DNA of 64,000 nt. Origin: Kocuria sp. GTDB lineage: Bacteria > Actinomycetota > Actinomycetes > Actinomycetales > Micrococcaceae. Each line of letters starts with the position of its first letter. Position 1 is the stretch's first letter. Position numbers and translations under genes: made by a program. The notes below the pieces were generated by a model that was given only the letters and a program-made list of their open reading frames with translations, was not told the origin of the DNA and did not search any database. The DNA is taken from NCBI RefSeq assembly GCF_030538595.1, contig NZ_JAUNTS010000001.1, positions 191,012 through 255,011 of the forward strand. The letters are read 5' to 3'. This document shows, in pieces, positions 32,942 through 41,474 of this stretch.

Positions 32942-33771
32942 CTGAACCCAACGCAGCCCACTCAACGCCCTCAGCCCTTCACCACAGTGCACCCATGACC
33001 CGCGACCTGCTGATGGAGCACCTGGACAGCACCCGGATCACCGGGCACGTGGCCACCCCCAGAGAGGCCAATCTGGCCAATATTCACGACTTCCTGGCTT
33101 CCTCCGAACACCAGTACATGGGCATCACCCCGGAGCCTGCGGACACGTGGGAGTCCGTATTCCAGCTCATGGTGGCCGCAGTGGGAATCAACCCTGATCC
33201 GGCTCATGAACACGGCCAGGACACCATCAGCGCCCAGTCGTGCGTGGATGCGCTGGAGCGCTATGCACAGGTTTTTTCTGAGGTTGTTCGTGCGGGTGGG
33301 AACGTTCTGTTTGCCACCGCGCATCCGGCCGCCATGCCGGCTGTGTACGGACCCATGGCCGCAGCCGCACGGCAAGCAGGCGCTCACGTGTTGACTGTGA
33401 CCGGCGGAATCCCTTGGGACACGGGGGATGTCAGGGCCGTTGGGGACATTGTGATGGTGGAGCAGTACGGGGGTTTGCGTCACACGCATCGGCCGGAACC
33501 CATGGAGTTGGCGCTGGACCAATTGGAGGCCGCCCACGCCGCTGATCCAGCGCAGCCCCTACCCGATCTGATCGTCACGGACCACGGAATGGCAGGTGCC
33601 GCCGGAACACGCGGCTATCGCGTGATCGCGGTGGGAGATTGCAATGACCCGGCGGTGTTTGTGGGCCAAGCCCAAGGACTGATTGACGTGGTGGTACCGC
33701 TGGACGACAACGTCCCGCCTCATGCCTACGCCCCCATGACTCGCTACATTCTGCGCCACGCACGGCTCTGA
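32938..33771 (+). CDS. PF15698-type phosphatase family protein, coupled to mshA
   Basis: A 277-residue cytosolic protein of the actinobacterial family annotated simply as phosphatase. Recognisable pieces are TGHVATPREANLANIHDFLA near residues 33-52, NVLFATAHPAAMPAVYGPMAAAA near 125, IVTDHGMAGAAGTRGYRVIAVGDCNDPAVFVGQ near 205-237 and VVPLDDNVPPHAYAPMTRYIL at the end. The conserved His and Asp residues (AHP, TDHG, GDCND, DDN) could bind metal or phosphate. The GTG overlaps the mshA stop by 4 bases, and a strong terminator follows 7 bases after the stop, so mshA and this gene form a closed two-gene unit. An ATG at 32995 is an alternative start nearer to the family start. That it acts on the MshA product is my inference. 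Confidence 0.8.
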   Translation: MTEPNAAHSTPSALHHSAPMTRDLLMEHLDSTRITGHVATPREANLANIHDFLASSEHQYMGITPEPADTWESVFQLMVAAVGINPDPAHEHGQDTISAQSCVDALERYAQVFSEVVRAGGNVLFATAHPAAMPAVYGPMAAAARQAGAHVLTVTGGIPWDTGDVRAVGDIVMVEQYGGLRHTHRPEPMELALDQLEAAHAADPAQPLPDLIVTDHGMAGAAGTRGYRVIAVGDCNDPAVFVGQAQGLIDVVVPLDDNVPPHAYAPMTRYILRHARL

Positions 33772-33778
33772 GCGGCAG

Positions 33779-33835
33779 CGAACCCTCACGCCACTCGGCC
33801 ATCACGGGCTGATCGCCGAGTGGCGTGAGGGTTCG
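33779..33835. terminator. Long bidirectional hairpin between convergent genes
   Basis: A perfect 21-bp inverted repeat (33779-33799 with 33815-33835) around a 15-base loop, between the phosphatase-like gene and the convergent aldo/keto reductase gene. It serves both directions. The arm sequence has the look of a repeated intergenic element in Micrococcaceae rather than a unique terminator. Confidence 0.8.
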
Positions 33836-33851
33836 TCATCCGGGTGTGGTG

Positions 33852-34949
33852 TCAGTCCGTGGATTCCGTGGCCTTGGCCCAGATGTTGACTCCAGCATCC
33901 ACCGCGAGTTCGTCAATCGTGGCCAACTCGGCTTCCGTGAACTCCAAGTTGCGCACAGCCGCCACGCTGTCCTCAATCTGCGAGGCTTTGGAAGCCCCCA
34001 CCAGGGCGGAGGTCACCTGACCGCCGTCTTGCTCACGCAACGTCCAGGCAATGGCCATTTGCGCCAAGGACTGCCCGCGACCTTCCGCGATCCGGTTCAG
34101 TTCACGGATGTGTTCAATGTTCTGCTCGGTCAGCCAATCGGGGTTCAGGGACTTGGACGCTGCCGCGCGCGAGCCCTCCGGCACACCATTCAGGTACTTG
34201 TCTGTGAGCATGCCCTGAGCCAGTGGGGTGAACACAATGGAGCCCATTCCCTGGTCAGTCAGGGTTTGCACCAGATTGCGGCCGTGCGACGGCCCCATGG
34301 AGTCCGACGACGGCGTCTCAATCCACCGGTTGAGCATGGAGTATGACGGCTGGTGAATCACCAGCGGGGTCCCTAGTCCCCGCATGATCTGCTGGGCGCG
34401 TGCCGTCAGATCTGCGCTGTAGGAGGAGATGCCCACATAGTTGGCACGCCCGGAACGCACAATGTGGTCCAGCGCCCGCATGGTTTCCTCCAGCGGGGTC
34501 TCCGGATCGGGCCGGTGGTGGTAGAAAATGTCCACACGGTCCAGGCCCATACGCTCCAAAGACTGGTCCAGGGAATCCACCAGGTACTTACGTGACCCAC
34601 CAAATCCGTAAGGCCCCGGCCACATGTCCCAGCCGGCCTTGGAAGAGATCACGAGTTCTTCACGCAGCCCTGCAAAGTCCTCGCGCAGAATGCGACCGAA
34701 GTTCAACTCCGCCGACCCATTGGGCGGACCGTAGTTGTTGGCCAGGTCAAAGTGGGTGACACCCAGGTCGAAGGCCTTGCGCAGAATCTCTTTCTGGGTC
34801 TGCAACGGGGTGTCATCCCCAAAGTTGTGCCACAGCCCCAAGGAGATCGCAGGCAGTTTGAGCCCGGAATCCCCCAGTGCGCGGTACGGCATGTGCTCGT
34901 AACGGTCTTCCGCCGGCGTCCAGCGTGTGCTCTCTCCGTAAATCAACAT
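33852..34949 (-). CDS. Aldo/keto reductase, YghZ-like
   Basis: An NADPH-dependent oxidoreductase of 365 residues related to E. coli YghZ (L-glyceraldehyde-3-phosphate reductase) and the potassium-channel beta-subunit group. It has the N-terminal YRALGDSGLKLPAISLGLWHNFG, the catalytic Asp and Tyr in THFDLANNYGPP, the Lys in VISSKAGW and the His in FYHHRPD. The C-terminal cofactor loop is VTSALVGASKASQI. The tetrad is complete. The ATG at 34947-34949 places MLIYGESTRWTP before the core, which is normal for this branch. It is monocistronic between two intergenic regions; a detoxification role for reactive aldehydes is typical but unproven here. Confidence 0.92.
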   Translation of the reverse strand: MLIYGESTRWTPAEDRYEHMPYRALGDSGLKLPAISLGLWHNFGDDTPLQTQKEILRKAFDLGVTHFDLANNYGPPNGSAELNFGRILREDFAGLREELVISSKAGWDMWPGPYGFGGSRKYLVDSLDQSLERMGLDRVDIFYHHRPDPETPLEETMRALDHIVRSGRANYVGISSYSADLTARAQQIMRGLGTPLVIHQPSYSMLNRWIETPSSDSMGPSHGRNLVQTLTDQGMGSIVFTPLAQGMLTDKYLNGVPEGSRAAASKSLNPDWLTEQNIEHIRELNRIAEGRGQSLAQMAIAWTLREQDGGQVTSALVGASKASQIEDSVAAVRNLEFTEAELATIDELAVDAGVNIWAKATESTD

Positions 34950-35016
34950 GCCTTCTATTACACACCCGGCCCGCCTGGTTCGCCAGAACTTGGGCAGACA
35001 CTCCGGACCAATCTCG

Positions 35017-35739
35017 CTAAGAGCTGGACGAACCCAGCATCTGGAGGAATTGGTGTGGTTCGTTCAGGAACATCCGCCAGCCGCGCACCAGGTCTAGGTC
35101 ATCGTAGGACCGTTGGCGTAGCCCCCACGGCCCCACTTCCATCAAGTCGGCTCCCGGCAGTGCGGCAAGAATCGGTGAGTGAGTTGAAAGCACCACCTGC
35201 GAGCCTCTGGCCACCAGCTGGGTCAGTTGGTCAAGTAACGCAAGACACCCGGACAGGGACAGTGCCGACTCGGGCTCATCCAGAACCCAAAAGCCAGCGA
35301 TTCGTGAGCGCTGCTCCACGTAGTCCAGGAATGCTTCCCCATGGCTGCGCTCGTGGAGTCCACCCAGTCGAATCTCCTCCAAGTAGGTAAAGTGGCTGTG
35401 CATGGCCTCAGCCCGTAGGAAGACCCCGCGTTTTGAGGCACCCACGCCACGCACCATCTGTAGGTGATTCACCAGCTCGGATTCTGAAGCACGTGTTGTG
35501 TGCAGTGCAGAGTGCGTGCCGCCCTCCGGGTTCAGCCCGAAAGCAGCGGCCAAGGCTTCCACAATTGTGGATTTACCCGCCCCGTTCTCTCCGACGAACA
35601 CCGTGGCCGGCCCAAGTTCCAGACCGCAGTCCAGAATGTGCCGCACGGCTCCCACGGTGGCGGGCCAGACGCCCCGGTCCATCGGCGCCTCTGCATCTTC
35701 CTGAACGCGCCGCACCGGCAGTCTGCTGAAGGGCTCCAT
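35017..35739 (-). CDS. AAA-type ATPase of the COG3910 group
   Basis: A predicted ATPase of 240 residues (from the ATG at 35737-35739) with an ABC/RecF-like nucleotide fold. Walker A is FVGENGAGKSTIVEALAAAFG near residue 52, a signature-like region is near EAFLDYVEQRS, Walker B is FWVLDEPESALSL near 150 and the following switch is VVLSTHSPIL. Proteins of this group are solitary ATPases of unknown substrate, often near mobile or defence genes. The open frame continues upstream to 35871, but that part is not family-like and covers the promoter of the antitoxin relic. It is divergent from that relic. Confidence 0.8.
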   Translation of the reverse strand: MEPFSRLPVRRVQEDAEAPMDRGVWPATVGAVRHILDCGLELGPATVFVGENGAGKSTIVEALAAAFGLNPEGGTHSALHTTRASESELVNHLQMVRGVGASKRGVFLRAEAMHSHFTYLEEIRLGGLHERSHGEAFLDYVEQRSRIAGFWVLDEPESALSLSGCLALLDQLTQLVARGSQVVLSTHSPILAALPGADLMEVGPWGLRQRSYDDLDLVRGWRMFLNEPHQFLQMLGSSSS

Positions 35740-35809
35740 ACCGGCCAGTCTGCCAGGGCCCACAGTTCCATCAGGGCACACCAACCGTGGACACACATGA
35801 TCCGCACGG

Positions 35810-35826
35810 TCATACTTTTGGTATGA
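35810..35826 (+). promoter_or_regulatory. Palindrome upstream of the antitoxin relic
   Basis: TCATAC, five bases, GTATGA is a perfect inverted repeat just before the relic's original start region. Toxin-antitoxin promoters often carry such a palindrome as the antitoxin's own operator. Confidence 0.4.
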
Positions 35827-36050
35827 GTTAAAGACGATCAAAGTCACTGTGGAGCTGCGCGATGCCCTCAAAGCGCAAGCAAGTCACCACAATCGAAACA
35901 TCGGCGAGCACCTTCGGCACCTACTGGAGGTACAAGCCCACCGGGGGCGCTTCCGGCAAGTCCAGGTAGCCATGGCTCAGGTCCCATCGGATGGCGACTA
36001 CATCCGGGAAATGCGCGACTGGACTAGCGACGCATGGACTCTTGATTCCC
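35823..36050 (+). pseudogene. Antitoxin relic (ribbon-helix-helix/MazE-like), frameshifted
   Basis: From about 35825 the frame reads LKTIKVTVELRDALKAQA, then IGEHLRHLLEVQ, then a closing DYIREMRDWTSDAW: the pattern of short dimeric antitoxins of about 75 residues. The only ATG (35823-35825) is one base out of frame with this sequence, and the in-frame stop expected after the DWTSDAW segment is missing, so the frame runs on into the opposite-strand GNAT gene until 36268. A GTG at 35849 could start a shortened version. No toxin gene follows. Together these point to a decayed toxin-antitoxin locus; the family call rests on pattern only. Confidence 0.5.
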
Positions 36051-36109
36051 AGAGGAGAGCTTTTGGTGCTCTCTGCGGGTCATGGACCATGACGGGCGCA
36101 AGGTTCAAA

Positions 36110-36700
36110 TCAACGAGTCTCCAGATATTCAGAACTGAGGATCCCCATCTGGACTTGATCCCAGTATCTTCCGTCGTGGAAGGCAGCCGCACGTCTACGG
36201 CCTTCCACAACGAAGCCTGCTCGTTGGTATGTTCGGAGAGCACGAACGTTGAATTCCCAGACGGCTAGCTCGATCTTGTTCAGCGCCAGTTCGTCGAAGG
36301 CGTAGCGTTTCAACACAGATATTGCATCGGCGCCGAAACCTTGTCCTATGTGCGGGCTGCCGATGATGATGCCCAGCGTCGCCGCCCGCACGATCGGATC
36401 GATTCCCCACAACGTCAGATGCCCAACGAGCTCTCCGGTCACAGTATTCTCAATGGAGAACCCGACAGAACTAGAGGTGCTATTCTCGCTCCACTTTCGG
36501 AACATATCGACTTGGGATGAATAGGGAGCCGGCATGACTGTGGCAGCCTGATACGCCATCCACTTCGGGTCGTTCCACCAGGCTGTGAGGTCATCAAGGT
36601 CTCGCTCCTCAAGCGCACGCAATCGCACCTTATGGCCAAGAAGAAGTTCTGTGGAGTACCGCCCGGCGCTAGGCCATGGATCGGTGAATTCATCGCTCAT
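36110..36700 (-). CDS. GNAT N-acetyltransferase, RimJ/RimL type
   Basis: A 196-residue acetyltransferase with the RimJ/RimL layout: LLGHKVRLRALEERDLDDLTAWWNDP at the N-terminus, IENTVTGELVGHLTLWGID in the middle, the acetyl-CoA loop GIIIGSPHIGQGFGADAISVLKRYAFDEL, and the closing NVRALRTYQRAGFVVEGRRR. It is a likely small-molecule or protein N-acetyltransferase; the substrate is unknown. The ATG has a GGGAG site about 8 bases upstream. Composition is AT-richer than the surroundings and it neighbours an antitoxin relic and an ATPase, suggesting acquired DNA. The 200 bases upstream (36701-36903) contain no gene that I can support. Confidence 0.88.
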   Translation of the reverse strand: MSDEFTDPWPSAGRYSTELLLGHKVRLRALEERDLDDLTAWWNDPKWMAYQAATVMPAPYSSQVDMFRKWSENSTSSSVGFSIENTVTGELVGHLTLWGIDPIVRAATLGIIIGSPHIGQGFGADAISVLKRYAFDELALNKIELAVWEFNVRALRTYQRAGFVVEGRRRAAAFHDGRYWDQVQMGILSSEYLETR

Positions 36701-36903
36701 ATCGCAACTCCCATCATTAGTACATGAGGTGAAACGGAAATCGCTTCTAGCGCCTCAACACCTGCCAGCTCGCCGGCGATCGCGTTCAGACAGTAACTCT
36801 ACCGAGTATGCCAACCCGACTCACGCCTGGTCTTGTTGAGCTCTAACGCATCAATGGTGCTGACACATTTGTCATACGTAAATTTTGTGGAATTTGAAGA
36901 GCA

Positions 36904-38844
36904 TCAGATTCGCAAGATAGCAGTTCCGTAGGCCGGCAATGTCACGACGGCGCCGCCCAACTCGCCGCTGGAAAGCTCAGCCTGGCCACTGGTCCAGAGC
37001 GTTTCCGCCTCAACCGGGACCTCCACGGACACCTCAGCCTCAGCATCCGAGAAGTTGAACACCACGGCCACACCGGAGACCCCCTCACGGGATACACCGT
37101 GGGTCAAGCGAGCCAGTTCACCCCGATACAGCACCAACGTCTTGGTCGACTCATCCGCAACAGCCCGGATGGAGCGGAAATCCTGCTCCGTGAGCTCAGG
37201 AGTGGAACGCCGCAGAGCGATCAACTCCCGGTAGGCGGTGTGCACGCGGGCGTGGGCGTCGTCGTCGCGTTCTGAGCGCTGGAGAATTGCAGAGGTGAAG
37301 GTGGCCGGGTCCTGCGGATCCGCGATCTCCGACTCTTTCCACCCCATTCGCGCAAACTCCCCGATCCGCCCCTTGCGCACGGCCTCGGCAAGTTCGGGCT
37401 CGGGGTGTGAGGTGAAGAATGGCCACGGCGTGGAGGCGCCCCATTCCTCCCCCATGAACAGCATGGGGGTGAACGGCTGAGTCAGCAGAACAGCCGCGGA
37501 AAGCACCTGTTGGTCCGTGGAGAGGAACTGGGAGAACCGGTCACCGGCAGCACGATTGCCCACTTGGTCGTGGTTCATGATGTAGCTGACGAACTGCCAA
37601 GGCTGCTCCACGGCGGGGTCCACGGGGTGACCGTGCGAACGGCCGCGGAAGGAGGAGAAGGAACCGTCGTGGTAGAAGCCGCCGCGGTAGCTCTTGGCCA
37701 GAGATTTCAGCCCGGCAAAGTCCTGGTAGTAGCCCTGCTCTTCACCGGTCAACGCCCAGTGAGCGGCGTGGTGCCAGTCATCCAACCACTGCGCATCCAT
37801 GCCCAAACCGTCCTGCGCCACGGGCCGGATCATGCGGGGATCATTCATGTCGGATTCGGCGATCAGATACGACGACCGCCCCGCACGCGCCGCCGTCTCA
37901 TGGGCCACCTGGGACATCTCCTGCAGGATGTGACGTGCGCGTACGTCCTTCAAAGCGTGCACCGCATCCACCCGGAAACCGTCCACGTGGTAGTCCTCCA
38001 CCCACATCCGGATGTTGTCCAAGATCAGGTCTCTCACCCCGTCTGAACCCCAGTCATCCAGGTTGATCTGCTCGCCCCAGGAGGAATTTCCGGCGGTGAA
38101 GATTTCCAAGAATTGGGGCAGGTAATTTCCCGAGGGCCCCAAGTGGTTGTAGACCACGTCCTGCACCACGGCCAGACCGCGCGCGTGGCAGGCATCCACA
38201 AATCGCTGATACCCCAGCGGGCCGCCGTATTCTTCCTGCACGGTGTACCAGGCCACGCCGTCGTAACCCCAGTTGTAGTGACCGTTGAAACCGTTGACCG
38301 GTAGCAGCTCAATGGTGTCAATTCCCAGCTCCACCAACTCGTCCAGGTGCTCGATGGCGGCCTCAAACGTCCCTGCTGGGGTGAACGTGCCCACGTGCAG
38401 TTCGTAGAGAATCGCGCCTTCCAATGGCTTGCCGGTCCACTGCGCGTCTGACCACTGGAACTCACCGGCATCAAAGGTGCAGGAGAAATCGTGCACTCCC
38501 TGCGGCTGCCGCGGTGAACGGGGATCGGGCAGCACCTCAGAGGTCAGGTGCTGCTCGTGATCGGTGCCTTCGTCCTTGGTCTTGGACAGGATGTAGCCGT
38601 AGCGCACCGTACCCTGGGGCACCTCCCGCGCAGCCGAATCCGGCAGGGCCCACCAACCGTCAACCCCGCGCTCAGTCTGGGCGTATCGCGGCTTGGGTTC
38701 CAGGCCGCGCGGATGGTGCTCCCCCAGCTGGGCCGCGGGGATCATGTCAAAATCCTGGCCATCGATCCGCACCGTGACCCCCGCGGCATGCGGAGCAAAC
38801 ACGTCAAAGCGGTCCAAATGAGTTCGGTTGTCAGTCATGAGCAC
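36904..38844 (-). CDS. treZ: Malto-oligosyltrehalose trehalohydrolase
   Basis: Releases trehalose from maltooligosyltrehalose made by TreY. At 646 residues it is somewhat longer than many TreZ (about 580) but has the normal order. An N-terminal beta-sandwich starts FDVFAPHAAGVTVRIDG. The GH13 barrel follows with YELHVGTFTPAGTF, the family motif VVYNHLGPSGNYLPQF, the nucleophile segment YHVDGFRVDAVHAL, the acid/base region SSYLIAESDMNDPR and the stretch SYIMNHDQVGNR. The C-terminal domain ends PAYGTAILRI. The start GTG at 38844 has a GAAGAG site at good spacing; ATG at 38838 is an alternative. It is the last gene of the treX-treY-treZ set. Confidence 0.95.
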   Translation of the reverse strand: MLMTDNRTHLDRFDVFAPHAAGVTVRIDGQDFDMIPAAQLGEHHPRGLEPKPRYAQTERGVDGWWALPDSAAREVPQGTVRYGYILSKTKDEGTDHEQHLTSEVLPDPRSPRQPQGVHDFSCTFDAGEFQWSDAQWTGKPLEGAILYELHVGTFTPAGTFEAAIEHLDELVELGIDTIELLPVNGFNGHYNWGYDGVAWYTVQEEYGGPLGYQRFVDACHARGLAVVQDVVYNHLGPSGNYLPQFLEIFTAGNSSWGEQINLDDWGSDGVRDLILDNIRMWVEDYHVDGFRVDAVHALKDVRARHILQEMSQVAHETAARAGRSSYLIAESDMNDPRMIRPVAQDGLGMDAQWLDDWHHAAHWALTGEEQGYYQDFAGLKSLAKSYRGGFYHDGSFSSFRGRSHGHPVDPAVEQPWQFVSYIMNHDQVGNRAAGDRFSQFLSTDQQVLSAAVLLTQPFTPMLFMGEEWGASTPWPFFTSHPEPELAEAVRKGRIGEFARMGWKESEIADPQDPATFTSAILQRSERDDDAHARVHTAYRELIALRRSTPELTEQDFRSIRAVADESTKTLVLYRGELARLTHGVSREGVSGVAVVFNFSDAEAEVSVEVPVEAETLWTSGQAELSSGELGGAVVTLPAYGTAILRI

Positions 38845-38920
38845 ATCAACTCTTCACACAATCGGTGGGGCCGGTGGCGGCCCACAATTCTTGGTCGGTC
38901 AGATTCAACGACGACGCCGG

Positions 38921-41389
38921 TCACGCCTTGCGCAGCAACGCCACCGGCAGCAGATCCAGGATCTGGGCAACTTCCACCCGACCCTCAAAACGGCCACCGG
39001 TCAGCTCCTCCACCCATGCGCCTTGCGATAGATCAACGGTGGTTTCTCCCCATCCACCAGCCTGAGCCAACCCCATGGGTAGGCGGGTCACCAGTGTGAT
39101 GGCGCCACCGCGGTCAAAGCCGAACAGATGATCTGCTGCCCTGCCCTGAGCTTGGACAGGGTTGTACTCCGTGAACAGCTCCGAGCGGTCCCGGCGCAGG
39201 CGCAACGCCCTGGAAGTGACCAGCAATTTGGCTTCACCGGACTCATCAACGGCGGGGACAGAATGGGCGCGGGCGATGCTTGGATCATCACGACGAGCAT
39301 CCACAGCTGCCAAACGCTGGGCAAGATCGTGATAGTCCACCGGGCGTCGATTGTCCGGATCCACCAGAGCCGCAGCCCACAGCTCACTGCCCTGGTACAC
39401 ATCCGGAACACCGGGCATGGTCAGCTGGACCAACTTCTGCCCCAGCGCATTGCTGTAGCCGGGCTGTTCGATCTTGCGAACAAAACCCTCAAAAGCTCCA
39501 CGCACAGATGGTTCATTCAAGACCACCTCCACAAACCGCGTGAGATCTTGTTCAAATTCCTCCGAGCCGTCCACCCACGCGGTGGCGGTCTGGGCTTCCC
39601 GGGCAGCCTTCAAGGCATAATCCACTGCGCGCTCGCGCTCAATCGGCCAAGCCCCCGCCAGGGCTTGCAGCACCAGATTGCCCAGCGTGCGGTCACTCAG
39701 TGGACCAGCACCCACAGCAGCGGCTTGTTTCTGCACGTAAGCCACCGTGGATGCCCAGTCATTGGCAGCTTCAGCCAGAACGGAGATGCGGGCGCGGACG
39801 GATTCAGAGCGTTTGGTGTCATGCGTGGACAGCGTGGTCATGGCCAGAGGTTCTTCCCTGTGACGCTGCTGCATGTGCGCATGAACATCATCCGGAGACA
39901 ACGCAAAGATGGAGGGGTCTCCCCCAACTTCCGTGAGAGAGGTCAACCGGGAGTAGCGGTAAAAGGCCGCATCCTCCACTCCCTTGGCCATGACCATCCC
40001 GGAGGTCTGCTGGAAACGGCGGGCCACGGGAGTCAGATCGGTCTCCAAAGCCGTCAGTCCCAACACCGGACCCAACTGAGTGATCACTGCCTCCAGATCA
40101 CTGCGCGCAGCAATGGCCCGCTGCAGTGCACCCTCAAGGTGCTCCACACCATCTGGAAGATAAGTTCTGTAGACGTCAAAGTTGGCCAGAATCTCACTGA
40201 GGCCATCCACCAACTGCTCGTGGCTGAGTTCCGCAAGAGCGGGCTCCGCCGCAGCCTCTCGCGCCAGGCGCTCAACTTCCGCGTGTAACGCACCATCCAC
40301 CACAGCCCGTTTAGTGCCGTGGATCATGCGCAACCAGTTCCCATCCTGCGTGCCCGCAGCGGTGGAAGCCTGCCGTAAGGAAGCGTCCAACGTGGTCAGT
40401 GGATAGGCTCCGTCCGGGTCCACGAACAACCGATCCACCGTGCCCAGGGCGTCATAACCCGTTGTTCCGGCAGTGGAGCCGTTCTCCAACCATTCGTGAG
40501 GCAGAGTTTCCCCGGGCTCCAAGATTTTTTCGATCAGCACGTACCGGCCACCCGTGATGGCCTGCAGATCTTTCAGGTAGTGGCCCGGATCCCGCAGTCC
40601 GTCAGGGTGATCAATGCGCAGACCATCCACCAGCTGGTCATCGAACCATCGTTTGATTTCCGTGTGGGAACGTTCCAGCACGTCAGGGTCCTCAACCTGC
40701 ACCCCGGCCAAAGTGGTCACGGTGAAAAAACGGCGATAATTCAGTGCCGCGTCCCCGGTGCGCCAGTTGACCAGGCGGTAATGCTGGCGCTCATGCACGG
40801 TGGCCGCATCTTCCACCACTGCACCCGCGGCATCCAGCGTGTAGGTGCCATCAGCCAGCGGATACAGGTTGTCCCAGTACGCCAGGACCGGTTCCCCGTC
40901 CTCCACCCGGACAGTCAGATCGGACAGCGCCTGTTCCGCTTGACCGGGCAGAGCCACGCCGTCGTCGTCCGAGTCGTCCCCCAGCACGGGGATCATGAGC
41001 TTGCCGCCAAACGCCTCCCAGTCGACGTCGAAAGCTGCAGCATGCGGTGAGGCTGCCCCCTGCTTCAGCAGAGACCACCACCACGGGTTCTGCCGTGGCT
41101 CAGCCACACCCTGATGGTTGGGCACCACGTCCACGATCACACCGAACCCGACCTCATGAGCGGCCCTGCACAGGCGATCAAAAGCCTCCCGGCCTCCGCG
41201 AGCGCGGTCGATCACGGTGGGGTCAACCACGTCGTATCCATGCTGTGAACCCTCCGTGGCTTGCAGCACGGGCGAAAGATAGATCCAGTCAACGCCCAGG
41301 TCCCGGAGGTATTCCAGTTGTTCGGCAGCCTGGTCCAGAGCAAAGTCTGGGGTGATCTGCAGTCGGTAAGTGGAAGCCGGGATACGCAC
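38921..41389 (-). CDS. treY: Maltooligosyl trehalose synthase
   Basis: Isomerises the reducing-end glucose of maltooligosaccharides to a trehalosyl end. The 822-residue protein starts VRIPASTYRLQITPDFALDQA, the typical TreY N-terminus. It contains the motifs GVDWIYLSPVLQATEGSQHGYDVVDPT, VVPNHQGVA, LRIDHPDGL (catalytic Asp), RYVLIEKILEPGE (Glu), and later LSTHDTKRSE and TMPGVPDVYQGSE. I start at the GTG at 41387-41389, which has an AGGAG site 9 bases upstream; the frame is open to 41533 but that part would overlap treX and is not family-like. A hairpin separates it from treX. Together with TreX and TreZ it converts glycogen to trehalose. Confidence 0.96.
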   Translation of the reverse strand: MRIPASTYRLQITPDFALDQAAEQLEYLRDLGVDWIYLSPVLQATEGSQHGYDVVDPTVIDRARGGREAFDRLCRAAHEVGFGVIVDVVPNHQGVAEPRQNPWWWSLLKQGAASPHAAAFDVDWEAFGGKLMIPVLGDDSDDDGVALPGQAEQALSDLTVRVEDGEPVLAYWDNLYPLADGTYTLDAAGAVVEDAATVHERQHYRLVNWRTGDAALNYRRFFTVTTLAGVQVEDPDVLERSHTEIKRWFDDQLVDGLRIDHPDGLRDPGHYLKDLQAITGGRYVLIEKILEPGETLPHEWLENGSTAGTTGYDALGTVDRLFVDPDGAYPLTTLDASLRQASTAAGTQDGNWLRMIHGTKRAVVDGALHAEVERLAREAAAEPALAELSHEQLVDGLSEILANFDVYRTYLPDGVEHLEGALQRAIAARSDLEAVITQLGPVLGLTALETDLTPVARRFQQTSGMVMAKGVEDAAFYRYSRLTSLTEVGGDPSIFALSPDDVHAHMQQRHREEPLAMTTLSTHDTKRSESVRARISVLAEAANDWASTVAYVQKQAAAVGAGPLSDRTLGNLVLQALAGAWPIERERAVDYALKAAREAQTATAWVDGSEEFEQDLTRFVEVVLNEPSVRGAFEGFVRKIEQPGYSNALGQKLVQLTMPGVPDVYQGSELWAAALVDPDNRRPVDYHDLAQRLAAVDARRDDPSIARAHSVPAVDESGEAKLLVTSRALRLRRDRSELFTEYNPVQAQGRAADHLFGFDRGGAITLVTRLPMGLAQAGGWGETTVDLSQGAWVEELTGGRFEGRVEVAQILDLLPVALLRKA

Positions 41390-41433
41390 GGTGTGAAGAA
41401 CTCCTGTTGCTGGTGCTGTGCACGGTTCTAGAC

Positions 41434-41467
41434 CCGTGTCCGCACCCGCGGGCGGGTGCGGACACGG
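41434..41467 (-). terminator. Hairpin between treX and treY
   Basis: A perfect 14-bp stem (41434-41447 with 41454-41467) with 6-base loop, 8 bases after the treX stop. No T-run follows, so it could attenuate rather than stop transcription into treY. Confidence 0.65.
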
Positions 41468-41474
41468 TGAGGGG

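Noticed and set aside
36051..36268. Continuation of the antitoxin-like frame into the GNAT gene.
   Set aside because: This part is antisense to a real coding region and unlike any antitoxin, so it is run-on after loss of the stop.
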